Assembly (NCBI GenBank): GCA_050084515.1 | Contig: CM114274.1 | Span: forward strand, 33,542,001-33,606,000 | Direction of reading: 5' to 3' | Length of the DNA: 64,000 nucleotides | Source: Blasia pusilla | Lineage: Eukaryota > Marchantiophyta > Marchantiopsida > Blasiales | Part shown: piece by piece, positions 11,862-22,951 of the stretch | Numbering within the stretch: position 1 is the stretch's first letter | Layout of the letters: every line of letters begins with the position of its first letter | Position numbers and translations under genes: made by a program | Notes under the pieces: generated by a model | The model's input: only the letters and a program-made list of their open reading frames with translations | What the model was told of the DNA's origin: nothing | Databases searched by the model: none

Positions 11862-13436
11862 AATCAATCCACAAGCTGGGGAAAGACAATGTCATTCCAG
11901 ATGCGTTAAGTTGCAGGGATGAGCATATGCCATCGACGACAAAAGTGTTGAGAGTAATGTTCCCTAATGAAACAGACCTGGAAAGAAGGATTTGTGAAGG
12001 ATACATGAAGGATGCGCAAGCAAGGGAATACCTTGGGAAGTTGAAGCGGGGCGAGAAGGTGGCCAATCTAAATTTGAGACACGACGTGCTAAGGTTTAGG
12101 TAGAGCAGAATCTATGTAGGCCAAGGCAAGCTATAGACCAAGGTATTTGTGGAATGTCATGATGGATCTTTGGCAGGACACAAAGGGGAGACATCCACTC
12201 TTGGTGATTTGGCCAAGAAGTTCTTCTGGCCCAACATGAAGGAAGATGTTGCTCAATATGTGAAGACTTGCGTAACCTGTCAGGTGAACAGAGTTTCTTA
12301 TGCAAAGAAACAAGGCTTACTTTGTCCTTTGCCGATCCCGGAGGGACCCTTTCTACGCATTAGCATGGATTTCATTACGAGTCTTCCAAAATCTGAGGGA
12401 TACAACGCTATACTTGTGATAGTTGATCGGTTTAGCAAGTTGGGGAGCTTTGTGCTGACGAGAGAGTCTGCGAAGGCCTACACGACTTCCCGATTGTTCC
12501 TAGATGGTTGGTGGCGAGCTCACGGATTTCCTAGGAGCATTGTGTCCGATCGAGATTCGAATTTTACTAGTGCCTTTTGGAAACATCTATTCAAGAGGTT
12601 CCGAACCAAACTCAGCTTCAATACGGCCTTCCATCCTCAAACGGATGGACAAATAGAAAAAGTAAACTCGATCGTGAACCAGTACTTAAAGAATTACGTG
12701 ACAGCGGACCAAAGAGATTGGGCCAAGTGGCTAATTATGGCTCATTATTGTTACAACTTGACCAAGCATTCTGCAACCGAAGAATCTCCGTTTCTTCTAG
12801 CGTATCAAAGAGAACAAGAAGGGCCTCTTGACTTGGCTCTTTCGAGGGGCGCTATATCGGCACACACTCGTCAAGCAATGGCGGAATGTTTGTTAGTGGA
12901 AATGCAGGAACAACAAGAGCAAGCAAGGAGAAGTCTTGTCAAGGCTCAACTAAGGTACGTGAAGCATGCTAGCAAAAGTCGGCGCCAAGTGAGTTTCCAA
13001 GTTGGAGAACAAGTATGGTTGAGTGTAAAGAATCTCACTCTTCCTAAGGAATTATCCACAAAATTGTCAACCAAGTATGCTGGACCGTATGTGATCAAGG
13101 CAAAGTCGTTTGAGGATGTGTACACATTGGAGTTGCCAAACGAGTTCAAGATTCACCCGACTTTCCATGTGTCATTATTGAAGAAGTGTCTTCAAGAAAA
13201 TGTGCGTCTGAAATGAAGGATGGTGTTGAGACCACAAACGGTCATCAGAAATGAGGAACCAGAGTTTGAGGTTGAGACCATTCTGCGTTCGAGACGTAGA
13301 GCCGCCAAGAACGAGTGCTTAGTCAAGTGGAAAGGCTACCATGTGAAAGAGGCGACTTGGATTGCATAGGCATATCTTGAACACGCGCAAGAAGCATTGC
13401 AAGACTTCAACTGGATGCAAGATAGGCACATGCGTT
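11862..13436 (+). pseudogene. Gypsy-1 pol 3' part: RNase H end, integrase, chromodomain (broken)
   Basis: Retrotransposon polyprotein fragment that would integrate element cDNA. It starts at the RNase H C-terminus (GKDNVIPDALS), then the integrase HHCC zinc domain (H...AGHKG...CVTCQ), the integrase core with MDFITSLP, DRDSNF and TDGQIEKVN carrying the D, D and E positions, and a C-terminal chromodomain-like tail (VETILRSRR...LVKWKGY). The longest open part is 12,149-13,216. In-frame stops interrupt it near 12,100 and 12,135, at 13,214-13,216 just before the chromodomain, and at about 13,366. It is therefore not functional. The Gypsy-2 copy matches it closely over the whole length. Confidence 0.88.
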
Positions 13437-14078
13437 AGAACATGGTGAAGCAAAGGACATGACTTTTGACCGGGAAGCTTAGGCCAATAACGCGTTGTAA
13501 CTAGAAATGTTTAGTTGTTGCAATAAAGAATGCATGGATTTGGCGATTCGATGCTTGTGATTGCGATTTTGAGTTTGGTAGTGCATGGCAATGAGTAGTT
13601 CTTCATATGCTTAGGATATAAGTCAAGAAGGCCAAACAATGAGTATTTGAGATGAGAGCTTGTATTCGGATTAGGCATCTAGATCAGGACCAAGTGTTGA
13701 AGTACTAGCATTTGGACTCGCCCTAACGTCGGCAGGGCAGATTAGTTTGTCTTGGGGTTTGTGGTGATCTCATTCATGTTGCATGAGTGAACTTAGTGAC
13801 GCACCTAAGTAGAATACAAGTGACCCAAAAGTAGTACGAGTTGGCTAGGTAAACAGACGGTTGTTTACAAATAGTGAGTGAAGTGTTAGGTTGCAGACTT
13901 AGTTAGCTTATTTTGATAGTTTAGATTAGTTATGCAAAACTGGTCTAGGTTGATTGAAGTGAAGAAGCTAATAATTGAATTATTAGGTTGTCGCCTAAGC
14001 GCCTGATATAATTCCCAGAACTTAATATTAAAAAGGTTTGCGTTGATGAGGACATCAACCTTCTAAGGAGGGGTGAGT

Positions 14079-14957
14079 GTCGCGACCCTCATAACCAAAC
14101 AACACCAAATAGGCGCCAAGCGGAACATCATAACTCAAGTGGACTCACGGTGCGATGTTCACGCTTTGGAGAGGCGTTTGGAAAGGTCTTTTGGAAAAGT
14201 CCAAGGGACGAAATGCAGAACAGAGTTGTGCGTTTAATGCGTTAGTGGTTGCGACCAGGAAATCTAGACCAAACGGGAGCCAAGACTTGAGATGAGTTGA
14301 GTCTTGGAAGGTTGGCTGCCAAAGAGGTGAGAACCAGTTTTGGACCACGACTAGCGTTTCGGGAATTTGACCGTGTTTTGGACCATAATTTTTAGTCCTA
14401 AGATGCGTTTGGCACAAATAAGGGCGCGTTGGAAATCTTATCTTAAGACACTTTCAACGCACCAAAGATCTTAGCAAACGCATAAGTATAGACTGAGATA
14501 TTGGCCGAAAACAACTATGAGAGCAATCGGGTTGAGGGCCAATTGGAGAGGCCCAGATGTCTTTCCTTAAATGTAGGGAACCCTGGAGGATCCCATAAGT
14601 ACTAGTAAGGGAGGAGTCTCTCCAAGATGGCTGGGAACACGAATCCCCATTTTGAGCACCAAACGGCATCTAAGAGGCACGGGATGGAACGAGAGTTTGG
14701 CGTTGGAACTCAAAACCCAAACCTGATCCAAGGGAGTGGACTTTGTACGCCACGCTTGGATTCCGACCCGAGGTTCACTTTATGCGAGTCTCGGTTAGGG
14801 ACTCATTGGATGTCCATCGGACAGTTGGAACTGCCATGCGCAAAATGCCGTTTGAGGTTCCTGAATCGACCAGACAGTCTGTCCCAAGTCTTTCGAGACT
14901 TGCTTGTATTGTAAACCGCAGAACTAAGAAGGTTGAGCTTGATGAGAGACCGAGATG
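14079..14957 (+). repeat. 3' LTR of Gypsy-1 (3'-truncated)
   Basis: Starts TGTCGCGACCCTCATAACC directly after a purine tract and matches the roughly 1-kb LTR family seen complete at 40,462-41,456. The match ends near GATGAGAGACCGAG, about 150 bp short of the normal GGGCGCGACA end. Confidence 0.8.
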
Positions 14958-15269
14958 AGATTTCAAAAAGTTAGCCCGCTGATTGATCCAAGTCGTTGAC
15001 TCTTGAGAAAATCCAATGGTCACTACCTGCTCCTGACTCATCTTGAGCTCAATACGCTCAAACAACTCGAAGACCACCTTCAATGTGGGCTTCGCTCTGT
15101 GAATTTGTACCGCATCTTAGAATCCCCTCCGTAGTTTTCGGTCCAAAATCCCGTACCAATACTGGACCGACTTTGCGTAAGTCACTCCATAAGTAGCAAT
15201 GATCAGCCTCCTCATGCGCATGAATGCCTCTCTCACACTCTCACTCGATCGTCGTTGAAAATCTTGTAG
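14958..15269 (-). pseudogene. Retrotransposon gag fragment
   Basis: The minus strand reads a gag-like helical segment (LQDFQRRSSESVREAFMRM...YWYGILDRKLRR) followed by a stop and a further open stretch with FELFERIELKMSQEQ. The SESVREAF...R pattern is typical of the capsid region of plant LTR elements (structural protein of the particle). The fragment lies between a truncated LTR and another LTR start, so both ends are cut. Confidence 0.5.
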
Positions 15270-15507
15270 TGTCGCGACCCTCATAATCAAACAAGCGCCA
15301 AGCGGAACATCCGAACTCTAGTGAGCTCACGCTAGGATGGTTTGCGCTTTGGGAGTTAAGAAAACACAAGGGTGAGATGCGAGCAAGGCGAGCGTTTTGA
15401 GTGTTTCGTGCGATGTGATCGTAATCAGGAAACCGGAACCAAGCGCGGTACTCAGACTTGAGAGAAGTTACGTCTTGGACGAGACGCGGCCAAGGGGTGA
15501 AACTATC
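15270..15507 (+). repeat. LTR fragment (first ~238 bp)
   Basis: Begins TGTCGCGACCCTCATAATC and follows the family LTR to GGCCAAGGGGTGAAAC, where similarity stops. Confidence 0.8.
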
Positions 15508-16829
15508 AAGTGCATACAAACTTTTCAAGGTAGGTAGTCACAGTCCTTGAACCATATTCTCATAACATTAACTACCAATGATATTTCGTTTTCATATTGA
15601 AAATTCCATGAGAAAATAAATAAGGGATTCATCAAGGTAAATTTCTGGCCTCTCGAGTGCAAGTGATGTCATGTGAATCCTCACCTTTTCATTGGCTAAT
15701 TATTGATACAATACTTTCACAATGGAATTCTAGATGTGCTAATATATTTCCAAAAAAAGCAATGTAGAAGTAAGCATAGTGTTATGCGTATAAGTAATTC
15801 TTTGTCTCAAAATTTCAAACTTATTCAAAGTTCTACTTATCCTCCACACAATGTGACCAATTCATTTTTTACTAGGTTTATAATACCAACTCCAAATTCA
15901 AACGATGTTGATCATAGATCTAATTGTCAATTGGGACTTCCACTAGATTGAGTAAACCTATTTAGTGACAAGAATTTTTGGTTTAATCCTAGAGGCCATA
16001 TTTCCAGATTGAAACAATTCAAGTTGATTAGGGTCTTATCCAATATAAGAGTTGAATGTTTCACTCTAATCCAATGGTGGAAACAAATGATATTCCAATA
16101 TAAATGAAAAATTGAACGTGGGATCAAACGTTTATAGCTTGCAAAAAATTTATGACACAAGTCATTATTTATGAATACCAATACTTGACAAGTGAGGAGG
16201 TATGACTCGTTTATGAAAAATACGTGTTGCTAACTACTTGTGTCATAAGCGAATGACTAGGTAGGTAGAAAATCATGTAATTTCACTACTAAACCATTTA
16301 TAATAACTTGAATTATTGTTTGGGTCAGTCAATTAATACTTATTCGTAAAAGCATACTTTTCTTGATGTGGTGCATTTAGAGGAGTTGGTGAGGTGAGTG
16401 CAACTATAATACCCATATATCACAAACATGGCCAAACACTATTACGTTGCGGTAGTAAGTGATGACTTTGTAAGGAGCTCCACCATTTTCAACTAAGAAT
16501 TTGATGATGTGTGGAGGTAATCCCCTCAGGGTATTTGGATTGGCGGCAATACTAATGTTCAATGAGAGCGATGGTATTGGTTCATCTTTTGTAGAGGTAT
16601 GCATCAGAGACAAGGTGGATGTATCATTGGATCACGTAAGTAGGACAACACTCAAAAAGAGTTTGCATGCAACAAGGGCTCTTGAGGTGTCTCTCTTGAG
16701 GTCAGTTGCATCCATGCCTTCACTTTCTATATCATCCCCATTTGGCGCCACATGAGAGGTCTAGTCAAGATAGTTAACGGCCGTGTTGTTCCAAGTTATT
16801 CATCAACTCTTGAGTCTAGAACCACTTGT
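15508..16829. other. AT-rich stretch, nothing recognised
   Basis: No convincing ORF or repeat seen. It separates the LTR fragment from the Gypsy-3 remnant and may be the interior of an old, unrecognisable insertion. Confidence 0.4.
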
Positions 16830-16962
16830 TGTCTTAACATCCCTACTTTGAAAAGGGGTTGCCAAATAAATAACACCTAAAATGCGCGGCAGACCAGACA
16901 GCAGCCAAGTACTCATCCTCATATGAGCTATACTTTGCCTCCGCAACATCGTTTGAGCAACT

Positions 16963-18611
16963 TGTCGTGACCCTCATAACCAAACAAGCGCCAAGCGAAA
17001 CATCCAAACTTTAGTGAGCTCACGCTAGGATGTTTGCGCTTTGGGAGTTAAGGAAACACAAGGGCGAGACGTGAGCGAGGTGAGTGTTTTGAGTGTTTCG
17101 TGGGTTGTGGTTGTAACCAGGAAATCGGAACCAAATGCGGTACTCAGACTTGAGAGAAGTCAAGTCTTGGACGAGATGCGGCCACGGGGTGAAAACCGGA
17201 CTTGAGACGTGGGCAGCGGTTGGGAGTTTTTGACCGTACGTTTGACCATAACTTTGAGTCCCAAGAAGCATTTGGGACAAATAAGATAGCGTTGGAAAGC
17301 TTATGTCAAGCTGGTTCCAAGGCATGAAAGACCTTTGCAAACACTTGCGCAGATGTTGAGATATGGGCCAAAATCGACTGTAAGAGGAGTCGGGTTGAGG
17401 GCCAAAAAGAGGGGCCCGTGTGGTCTTTCCTAAAGGTAGGGGGACCCCCAAGTTTCCCAGAAGTACTAGTAAGGGGGAAGGTCTCCAAGAGTGCTTGGGA
17501 CTTGAACCCCACTTTGGGCGCCGCGGAGCGACCCAAGGGCACAAAACGGATGGTGAGTTTGGTGTTGGGCTTCAAAACCCAAACCAAGTTCACTAGAGGG
17601 ATTCCGGAGATCCTTATTGGATTCCAACTTGCGACTCATATCGTTGAATCTCGTATCACGTCTTTTAGGATAGATCAGTGAGATCTAGTAGAGCGCCTTT
17701 GTGAGTAGTGGAGGACATGCTTAGTAGGTCAAGGATGACCTGCTGAGGCCTCGGAAAACCTGAGAGAGCAGATTTCCCCTTCGTTTCGGTTCATTTGGAG
17801 CCATATTGAGAAACTTACTATTTTAGGTAAGTACCATCATGAGTATATGATCGACTTTATATTTTTGGTAAGTGGCCCTTGACCTCCTACATGAGGTCAA
17901 GAGCCAAGGAGGTGACTTGGGAGAATAGGTTACCATGGAGAGAGCTTGGGAGAGGGGAGGGGTATACCTCAAGGAGAGAGAGCTTGAGAGTTCATTCTCT
18001 CTTTGTTGAACCTCTTGGCATGAGGCGGCGGAACTTTTGTCCCTTGCCTTGTGAGTGTAACCCAAGCCTCTCATTAGGAGAGTGGGTTTGGTTTGACATG
18101 AGAGAGAGTGCACACCTTTGAGAGCTATGGTGTGAGATGGTGTAGAGAGAGATTGGATTTTACTTTATTGGAGATATTTTAGTACTTCTTGTCTCGTTGT
18201 TTGGATGCCATGAGTTAGCATGGGATCGTGCATGTTTGTGTGTGTGTTTGGTGATAGCAATGTATATTGTGTAGCGATGTGTATGCGCACGACACTCGGT
18301 TAGGGGCTCATGTGAGGTCCGTTGAACAGTTGGGACCGCTAGGCGCGCAAACGCCGTTTCAAGTGCTTGGACTAACTACAAAGTATGTCCCAAGTCTCGA
18401 AAGACTTGCCGATGTAGGGAACCTAAGAATGAGGGAAGGTTGAGCTTGATGAGATGCCAAGTTGAGGACTTAGTGGGTTGGAAGGCCGCTTGACCCAAAG
18501 CCACACTAACGTGAGTGCATTTGGATGCAGGCTGGCAATGAGAGCGTGTCCTACTGTACGTACGCTTCCGCAACAATAAGATTGACGTTCAAGGAGAGTA
18601 GGCGCACGACA
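16963..18611 (+). mobile_element. Solo LTR (Gypsy-1/2 family) inserted in Gypsy-3, itself interrupted
   Basis: Starts TGTCGTGACCCTCATAACC and ends GTAGGCGCACGACA. Flanking pentamers are CAACT (left) and TAACT (right), a probable 5-bp target duplication with one later change. No internal element sequence is present, so this is a solo LTR from recombination. Removing the 640-bp insert at 17,654-18,293 leaves about 1,010 bp, the normal LTR length. Confidence 0.8.
17654..18293 (+). mobile_element. 640-bp insert inside the solo LTR, probably another family's solo LTR
   Basis: Interrupts the LTR between TTGAATCTCG and ACTCGGTTAGG, leaving CTCG on both sides. It begins TATCACG and ends GCACGAC(A), which would fit a TG...CA LTR whose first dinucleotide has mutated. 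Its middle part (TATACCTCAAGGAGAGA, CATTCTCTCTTTGTTGAAC) is clearly related to a diverged copy at about 57.5-57.85 kb. Its last 20 bases resemble the reverse complement of sequence at about 11,380-11,400. Confidence 0.6.
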
Positions 18612-19146
18612 TAACTAGCATAAGCCACCACAAACTCTCTACCCTCATCGTTATGCTGGGTGAGCACAACTCCAAGCCCCAACATGCTCCAATTTGTATG
18701 CAATTGGAAAGGATGCCCCATGATCGGTCTCCTCATTATGGGCACGGATATAAACTTATCCTTGAGCAGCTCAAATGCTCTCTCCTACTCATCCCCTAGC
18801 TGCAATGTCACTTGTGATCCACCTTGGTCAACAAGGTTAGCGGCTTCGCAATCGAATTGAAACCCTTGACATATCGTCGATAGAAGTTTGCCAATCCCAT
18901 GAATGCACAAACTCAACTCACATCTGTAAGGCGTGGAATGCATGAAATAGCCTCTATCTTTGTCTGCTACACACCAAGGTCACTGGATATATCGTGTGAC
19001 CCAAGTACTCAACCTCGTCCTAGAAGAACTTGCAATTGCCTGAATATAGCTTTAGCTCATGTAACTGCAATCGTCAAAATACCTCTTCTAGATGTCGCTC
19101 ATGCTCGTCAATCGTGGGGCTAAATACTACAATGTCATCAATATAA

Positions 19147-20471
19147 GAGGTGCGGTAAAAGGAGAGGAAGAGAGGAAGAGAGGAGAGAGGAGAGAGGAGA
19201 GAAGAAACTACCTTCAATCGAAATAGATATTTTTTTTTGAAGAGAGTTTCCATTGGGTTGAAGAGAGGAAACTTTTTGTGTGAATTTTTTTGCACTTTTT
19301 TGTTCATTTATTAAGCAGTCCCATAGTTTTTTTTTCCTCTTCCATATTTTGGCAACCCCTCTGAGTCCGACGAGTTGCAAATTGCACAAAATTTTGGAAA
19401 ACTGAAAAAATCAGTGGAATCATAAGTGTGGAACCAATCACTTTTTCCATCCAAGGTTTGGAAAAAATATATCATTTGCCCCGGGCTGAGTAGAGTTCAA
19501 GCTCAAAGTGAAGGTTCAGGAAAAATAAAAGTACAATCTAAAACCTCATTTTGCATCCTCAAAGTGGTTTGTTTAAAATACTTCGCACTTCTTTGAGGGA
19601 CAAAATTGGTTGGTGGATTCCTACTCCTACCTCCGACTCTCTTAAAACTACCAGCAACACATAGTACATGTGCTTACAAGGGAAATACCTTTTTCCACTT
19701 GTCTCTCTTTGGACAAAGTCATCACATGAAGATGTGGGAAAGCAACAGATGTGCACCACATACACTCCTGTGACACTTGAATTTACAGTGTTGTTCCTAA
19801 CCCAATACATCCTTCCTATTCAATTGCCACTCAAGACATCTTTCGTGGCGATGATCTCCATTTTTGCCTCTCGAGCTGATGCAATTCGCTTTGCTCTCTC
19901 CACCGTTGGCCTACACATTCTGTTTCTCTTCACCCCATTTCTAGACTCAAACAGAAATAGTGGATTGAGATCATCCACCTTCTCCGGGTACATGTTGACA
20001 TCAATCTTGGGTTGAATACGAAATGCGAAGGTCTCTCTAATGCAAGCATGCTCCGAACTTCCCCCGTCTACGAGTCAGAAACTGACACTTGTAAGATTGT
20101 CCACTTTGTCTTGAGTGCAGTTCGTACCTGCGGCGATGGGCCAAATCGTGGGGGTATTCCCCAGAGCTCCAATGACAGCCGGATAAGACTTTCGGAAAGC
20201 GCAAGATTCATTTGGGCAGAAGAAGTACTTCAATGGATCCCCGGTCCTTGTGAAACGATCAAAGGTTTTGAGTCCCCAAAACCCAGACAATGGTCGTTCA
20301 ATCCTTGTACAGTTCTTATTTAGGAAAGTGCCGCATGCTCTCCTAATGCCATCAGATCCTGCCCTGCAGGTGGGTCCACGTCTTGGGTTGCTCCGAGATA
20401 TATGCCACCATTTTAGGTTGCAATCCTTCTCCATTACCGGAATCTCATATTGTTGAACCACCCCAGTGATA
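19147..20471 (-). mobile_element. MULE copy B: right-end fragment
   Basis: Homologous to the right terminal 1.3 kb of the complete MULE (about 38.6-39.94 kb) but in the opposite orientation. The terminus begins (plus strand) GAGGTGCGG at 19,147 followed by the purine-repeat TIR. Outside it is the 9-mer TCAATATAA (19,138-19,146), the complement of TTATATTGA found outside the left-end stub at 45,139-45,147. The inner end is cut at 20,471 by MULE copy C. Confidence 0.82.
19559..20466 (-). pseudogene. MULE transposase C-terminal part, copy B
   Basis: C-terminal quarter of the MULE transposase, matching 38.6-39.52 kb at high identity. It contains GVVQQY...RSNPRRGPT, the ICxCPNESCAFRKSY-type cysteine region (here FFCPNESCAFRK) and the SWIM zinc finger region. 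In this copy the second SWIM cysteine-histidine pair is intact (FPCKHMYYVL) but the first cysteine reads Ser (SSCDDF). In-frame TGA codons lie at 20,077-20,075 and 19,813-19,811. Where copy A has stops at 38,799 and 39,117, this copy reads through (TGG and CTA). Confidence 0.8.
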
Positions 20472-22302
20472 GGGGGCTGGTATTCTGGCATGAGAGAGTA
20501 AGAGAGGAGAGGAAGAGAGGAAGAGAGGAGAGTCTCTCTTCAAAAAAAAGGGCCAAATCGGCCTCCTCTCTTCAAAACTTTTTGACATATTTGAAATTTT
20601 TGTTTGCTTTCAAATTCATGAAATCTTTAGAAGAGAGTAGGTAGTGGTCCACATTTGGCCCTAAAAAAACCTCCTTTTTCCTAGGGGCAAAAAAAAAGTA
20701 GACATCATAAGACCACTACAAACATTTTCCCATCACTCTCCATGTGAGCCTAAGTTTCTTAACATTACCTGTCTCGGTCTACAAAAAACAGTGCCCATGG
20801 GTATTTTTGTTGGAGGACCACCCGGATGCCTACCTCTCTTTTTGCAGGGATTGTTGCCTGCATCATGGCCTTCCCTGAATTGCCCCATAACCAACTCTCT
20901 GTTGGTTATGAATGGTGTCTGCTCAAGACCAACTTTGTGAAATGTGAACACATGAGAGGATAATTGAACCAAAAGATTGTTAGCTGTCTTGAGTAAAGAG
21001 GAACTGATGTCCCTTCATTCAGATCCTAAAGTTGAGAAACCGAGAAGCTGAACCCCTCCCAACCCGTAAGAAAGCTCACCATAAGAAAGGAAAGATTTTT
21101 AGAAGTGATTTTCTTCCACCTTGCATCCACGACAATCTAACAGGTTGGGAATCTGAAATGGCAATCCGACAGGTAGTAGGAATCCTGCACATCTTAGACA
21201 AGAAAAGAAGCCTACAACTGGTTTGATGAATGTAGGGGAACGAGCCAAAAGTTAAGAAGCCCGCCACAATATGTCAGAAGTTGGTCTCACAGGGAAAGAG
21301 TCCGATCACTGAAGCGGCCAACCTGTCGAAATCCGACAGCTTGCCTGGAAATGGTTAAAAAGTTGCAGTGGGCAAAAAGCTCAAAGTTGCAACTTGTCGG
21401 AATCATGCGGGTTGCAAAATTGTAATTCTGAGTAGCTAAAATAACACAATGCACTAGTCCCCAAAAAATTTCCAGCAAACTTTTACAAACACCATTGTCG
21501 GTTGAAAAAATCTCGTCCTTTATTACCTCCAAAGGAACCTCGGAAATGTTCATTTGACCTAGTCTATGATTTCTTCAACCTCGTCATCTACAAATTTACT
21601 CCTAACTCTCCTCGGTGACAATACCAAAGGAATGTCCTGGGATACAAGTGGCTCCTCTCGCCGATTGTAGACGGGATAAAAAATGTTGGCGAATTCGAGA
21701 GCCTTGGCCCCCCCCTAGGTACGCCATAACGGTCCCATGTAACCTGATTCGAGTCCCATCGCCTTCCTCGGCAATTTACCTTGTACGCTCTGCAATGTGA
21801 CACCCATCCAGTATCAATATCTGCTCCGTCCTCGGTAATACCATTATGGCAATCACACAGGTAGTAGGAATCCAACACGTCTGAGAGAAGAAAAGAAGCC
21901 TACGTCTGCCTTTACGAGTTGAGGGGAAGGTGCCAAGGAAAGAATCCCGCCAGACTGCCTCTTAAGTTGGACCAACAGGGAAAGATTCCGATCAGGTGAC
22001 CTGTCGGAATCCGACAGGTTGCCTGGAAGTGGTAAAAAGGTGTTGTCGTCAAAAAGTGAAAACTTGCAAGCAGGAGAAATCCGACGGGTTGCAAAATAGA
22101 AGTCCGCGGAGTACATAGACGATCACATTCGAAGACATAAAAAATGTTCAGCAAAATTTTACAAGCACCACCATCGTTCGAAAAAATCTTCTCCTTTATA
22201 TCATCCGAAACAAGCTCGGAACTGTACATTTGATCTATTCTATGAAATCTTTTGCCTCATCATCAAAAAACTCCCTACTCCAAACGCTGCAGTAAAGTTG
22301 GG
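20472..22302 (+). mobile_element. MULE copy C: left-end fragment inserted in copy B
   Basis: Starts GGGGGCTGGTATTCTGGC at 20,472 and continues with the purine-repeat TIR, collinear with 27,072 to about 28,960 of the complete element, including its 683-bp internal duplication. It then breaks at about 22,302 and continues as the middle of a Gypsy LTR. The boundary at 20,472 lies within the transposase gene of copy B, so this is a MULE inserted into a MULE or a rearrangement joint. Its right end is missing. Confidence 0.8.
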
Positions 22303-22735
22303 GGCCCGACCCTCTTTTTCCAAAGGTGGGGGGTTATTGGAGAACCCCAGAAGTACTAGTAAGGGGGAAGGTCTCCAAGAGTGCTTGGAACTCGAACCCC
22401 ACTTTCAAGTTCCATTGAACGAGGTCCGAGTCCGAGGCACGCTATGGTCCGAGTCTGAGTCCGAGGCACGCAAGTGCTGTTTTAGATTCATGGACTAATC
22501 AGGAAGTCTGTTCCAAGTCTTGAAGGACTTTCCATGTTTTGGAAACTAGGAAGTAAGGAAGGTTGAGCTTGATGAGACGCCGAGTTGAAAACTCGGTGGG
22601 TTGGAACGCTGGTTGGCCCAGACCCGACTAATGAGAGTGCGTGTTTGGGTGCAGATCGGCGATGAGATTGTATCCTACTGAACGTACCCTTCCGCAACAA
22701 TAAAGATTGACATTCAAGGAGAGTAGGGGCGAAAA
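22303..22735 (+). repeat. 5' LTR remnant of Gypsy-2
   Basis: Matches the downstream 55% of the LTR family, starting GGGCCCGACCCTC and ending GAGAGTAGGGGCG, with an altered final dinucleotide. The first ~450 bp, expected to hold part of the promoter, have been replaced by MULE copy C. Confidence 0.82.
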
Positions 22736-22738
22736 AAG

Positions 22739-22750
22739 TGGTATCAGAGC
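22739..22750 (+). other. Primer-binding site (initiator Met tRNA)
   Basis: TGGTATCAGAGC directly follows the LTR end. It is the classical plant retroelement primer-binding site complementary to the 3' end of initiator methionine tRNA. Confidence 0.85.
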
Positions 22751-22951
22751 AAATCCTTGGTGAGCGAGAACTTGGGGTCGTGGGATCAACCGGACGCTTG
22801 GGAAAACTGAAGGTAGCGGCTAGACTCAGACGCTCGAGGAGGGACGCAAGAAACAAGGAGGAGATCTGAGTGAGTTGGCTTGAAAATGGCGATCGAGGGA
22901 GAACAACCCAAGAAGCACCAAATCAAGTGACGTGAATCTACAGAGGAACCA

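Larger units (their letters stand above)
11856..14957 (+). mobile_element. Gypsy-1: 5'-truncated chromodomain Ty3/Gypsy element with 3' LTR
   Basis: The element starts abruptly inside RNase H and runs through integrase, chromodomain, a 3' non-coding stretch, a purine tract (AAGGAGGGGTGAG) and a 3' LTR that starts TGTCGCGACCCTC at 14,079. The LTR stops near 14,957, before the family's usual end, so both ends of the element are lost. It belongs to the same family as Gypsy-2, sharing protein and LTR sequence. Because it lacks the solo LTR that interrupts Gypsy-2 downstream of pol, it shows the unoccupied form of that insertion site near 13,620-13,640. Confidence 0.85.
16830..19146 (-). pseudogene. 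Gypsy-3 RT/RNase H, C-terminal half (broken, LTR-interrupted)
   Basis: This is a different Gypsy family from Gypsy-1/2. Reading the minus strand from 19,146, the catalytic reverse-transcriptase motif YIDDIVVFS comes first, then ...HERHLEEVF, then the RNase H region (LHTNWSMLGLGVVLTQ at about 18,700). At 18,611-16,963 a solo LTR interrupts the gene. RNase H resumes at 16,962 with AEAKYSSYEDEYLAAVW and decays into stops by about 16,830. The upstream end is cut exactly at the RT active site by the MULE right end. The missing N-terminal half is found at 44.47-45.15 kb on the opposite strand. Confidence 0.75.

Noticed and set aside
19668-20456. Plus-strand ORFs at 19.67-20.46 kb
   Set aside because: Antisense shadows of the copy B transposase, which matches the copy A protein on the other strand.
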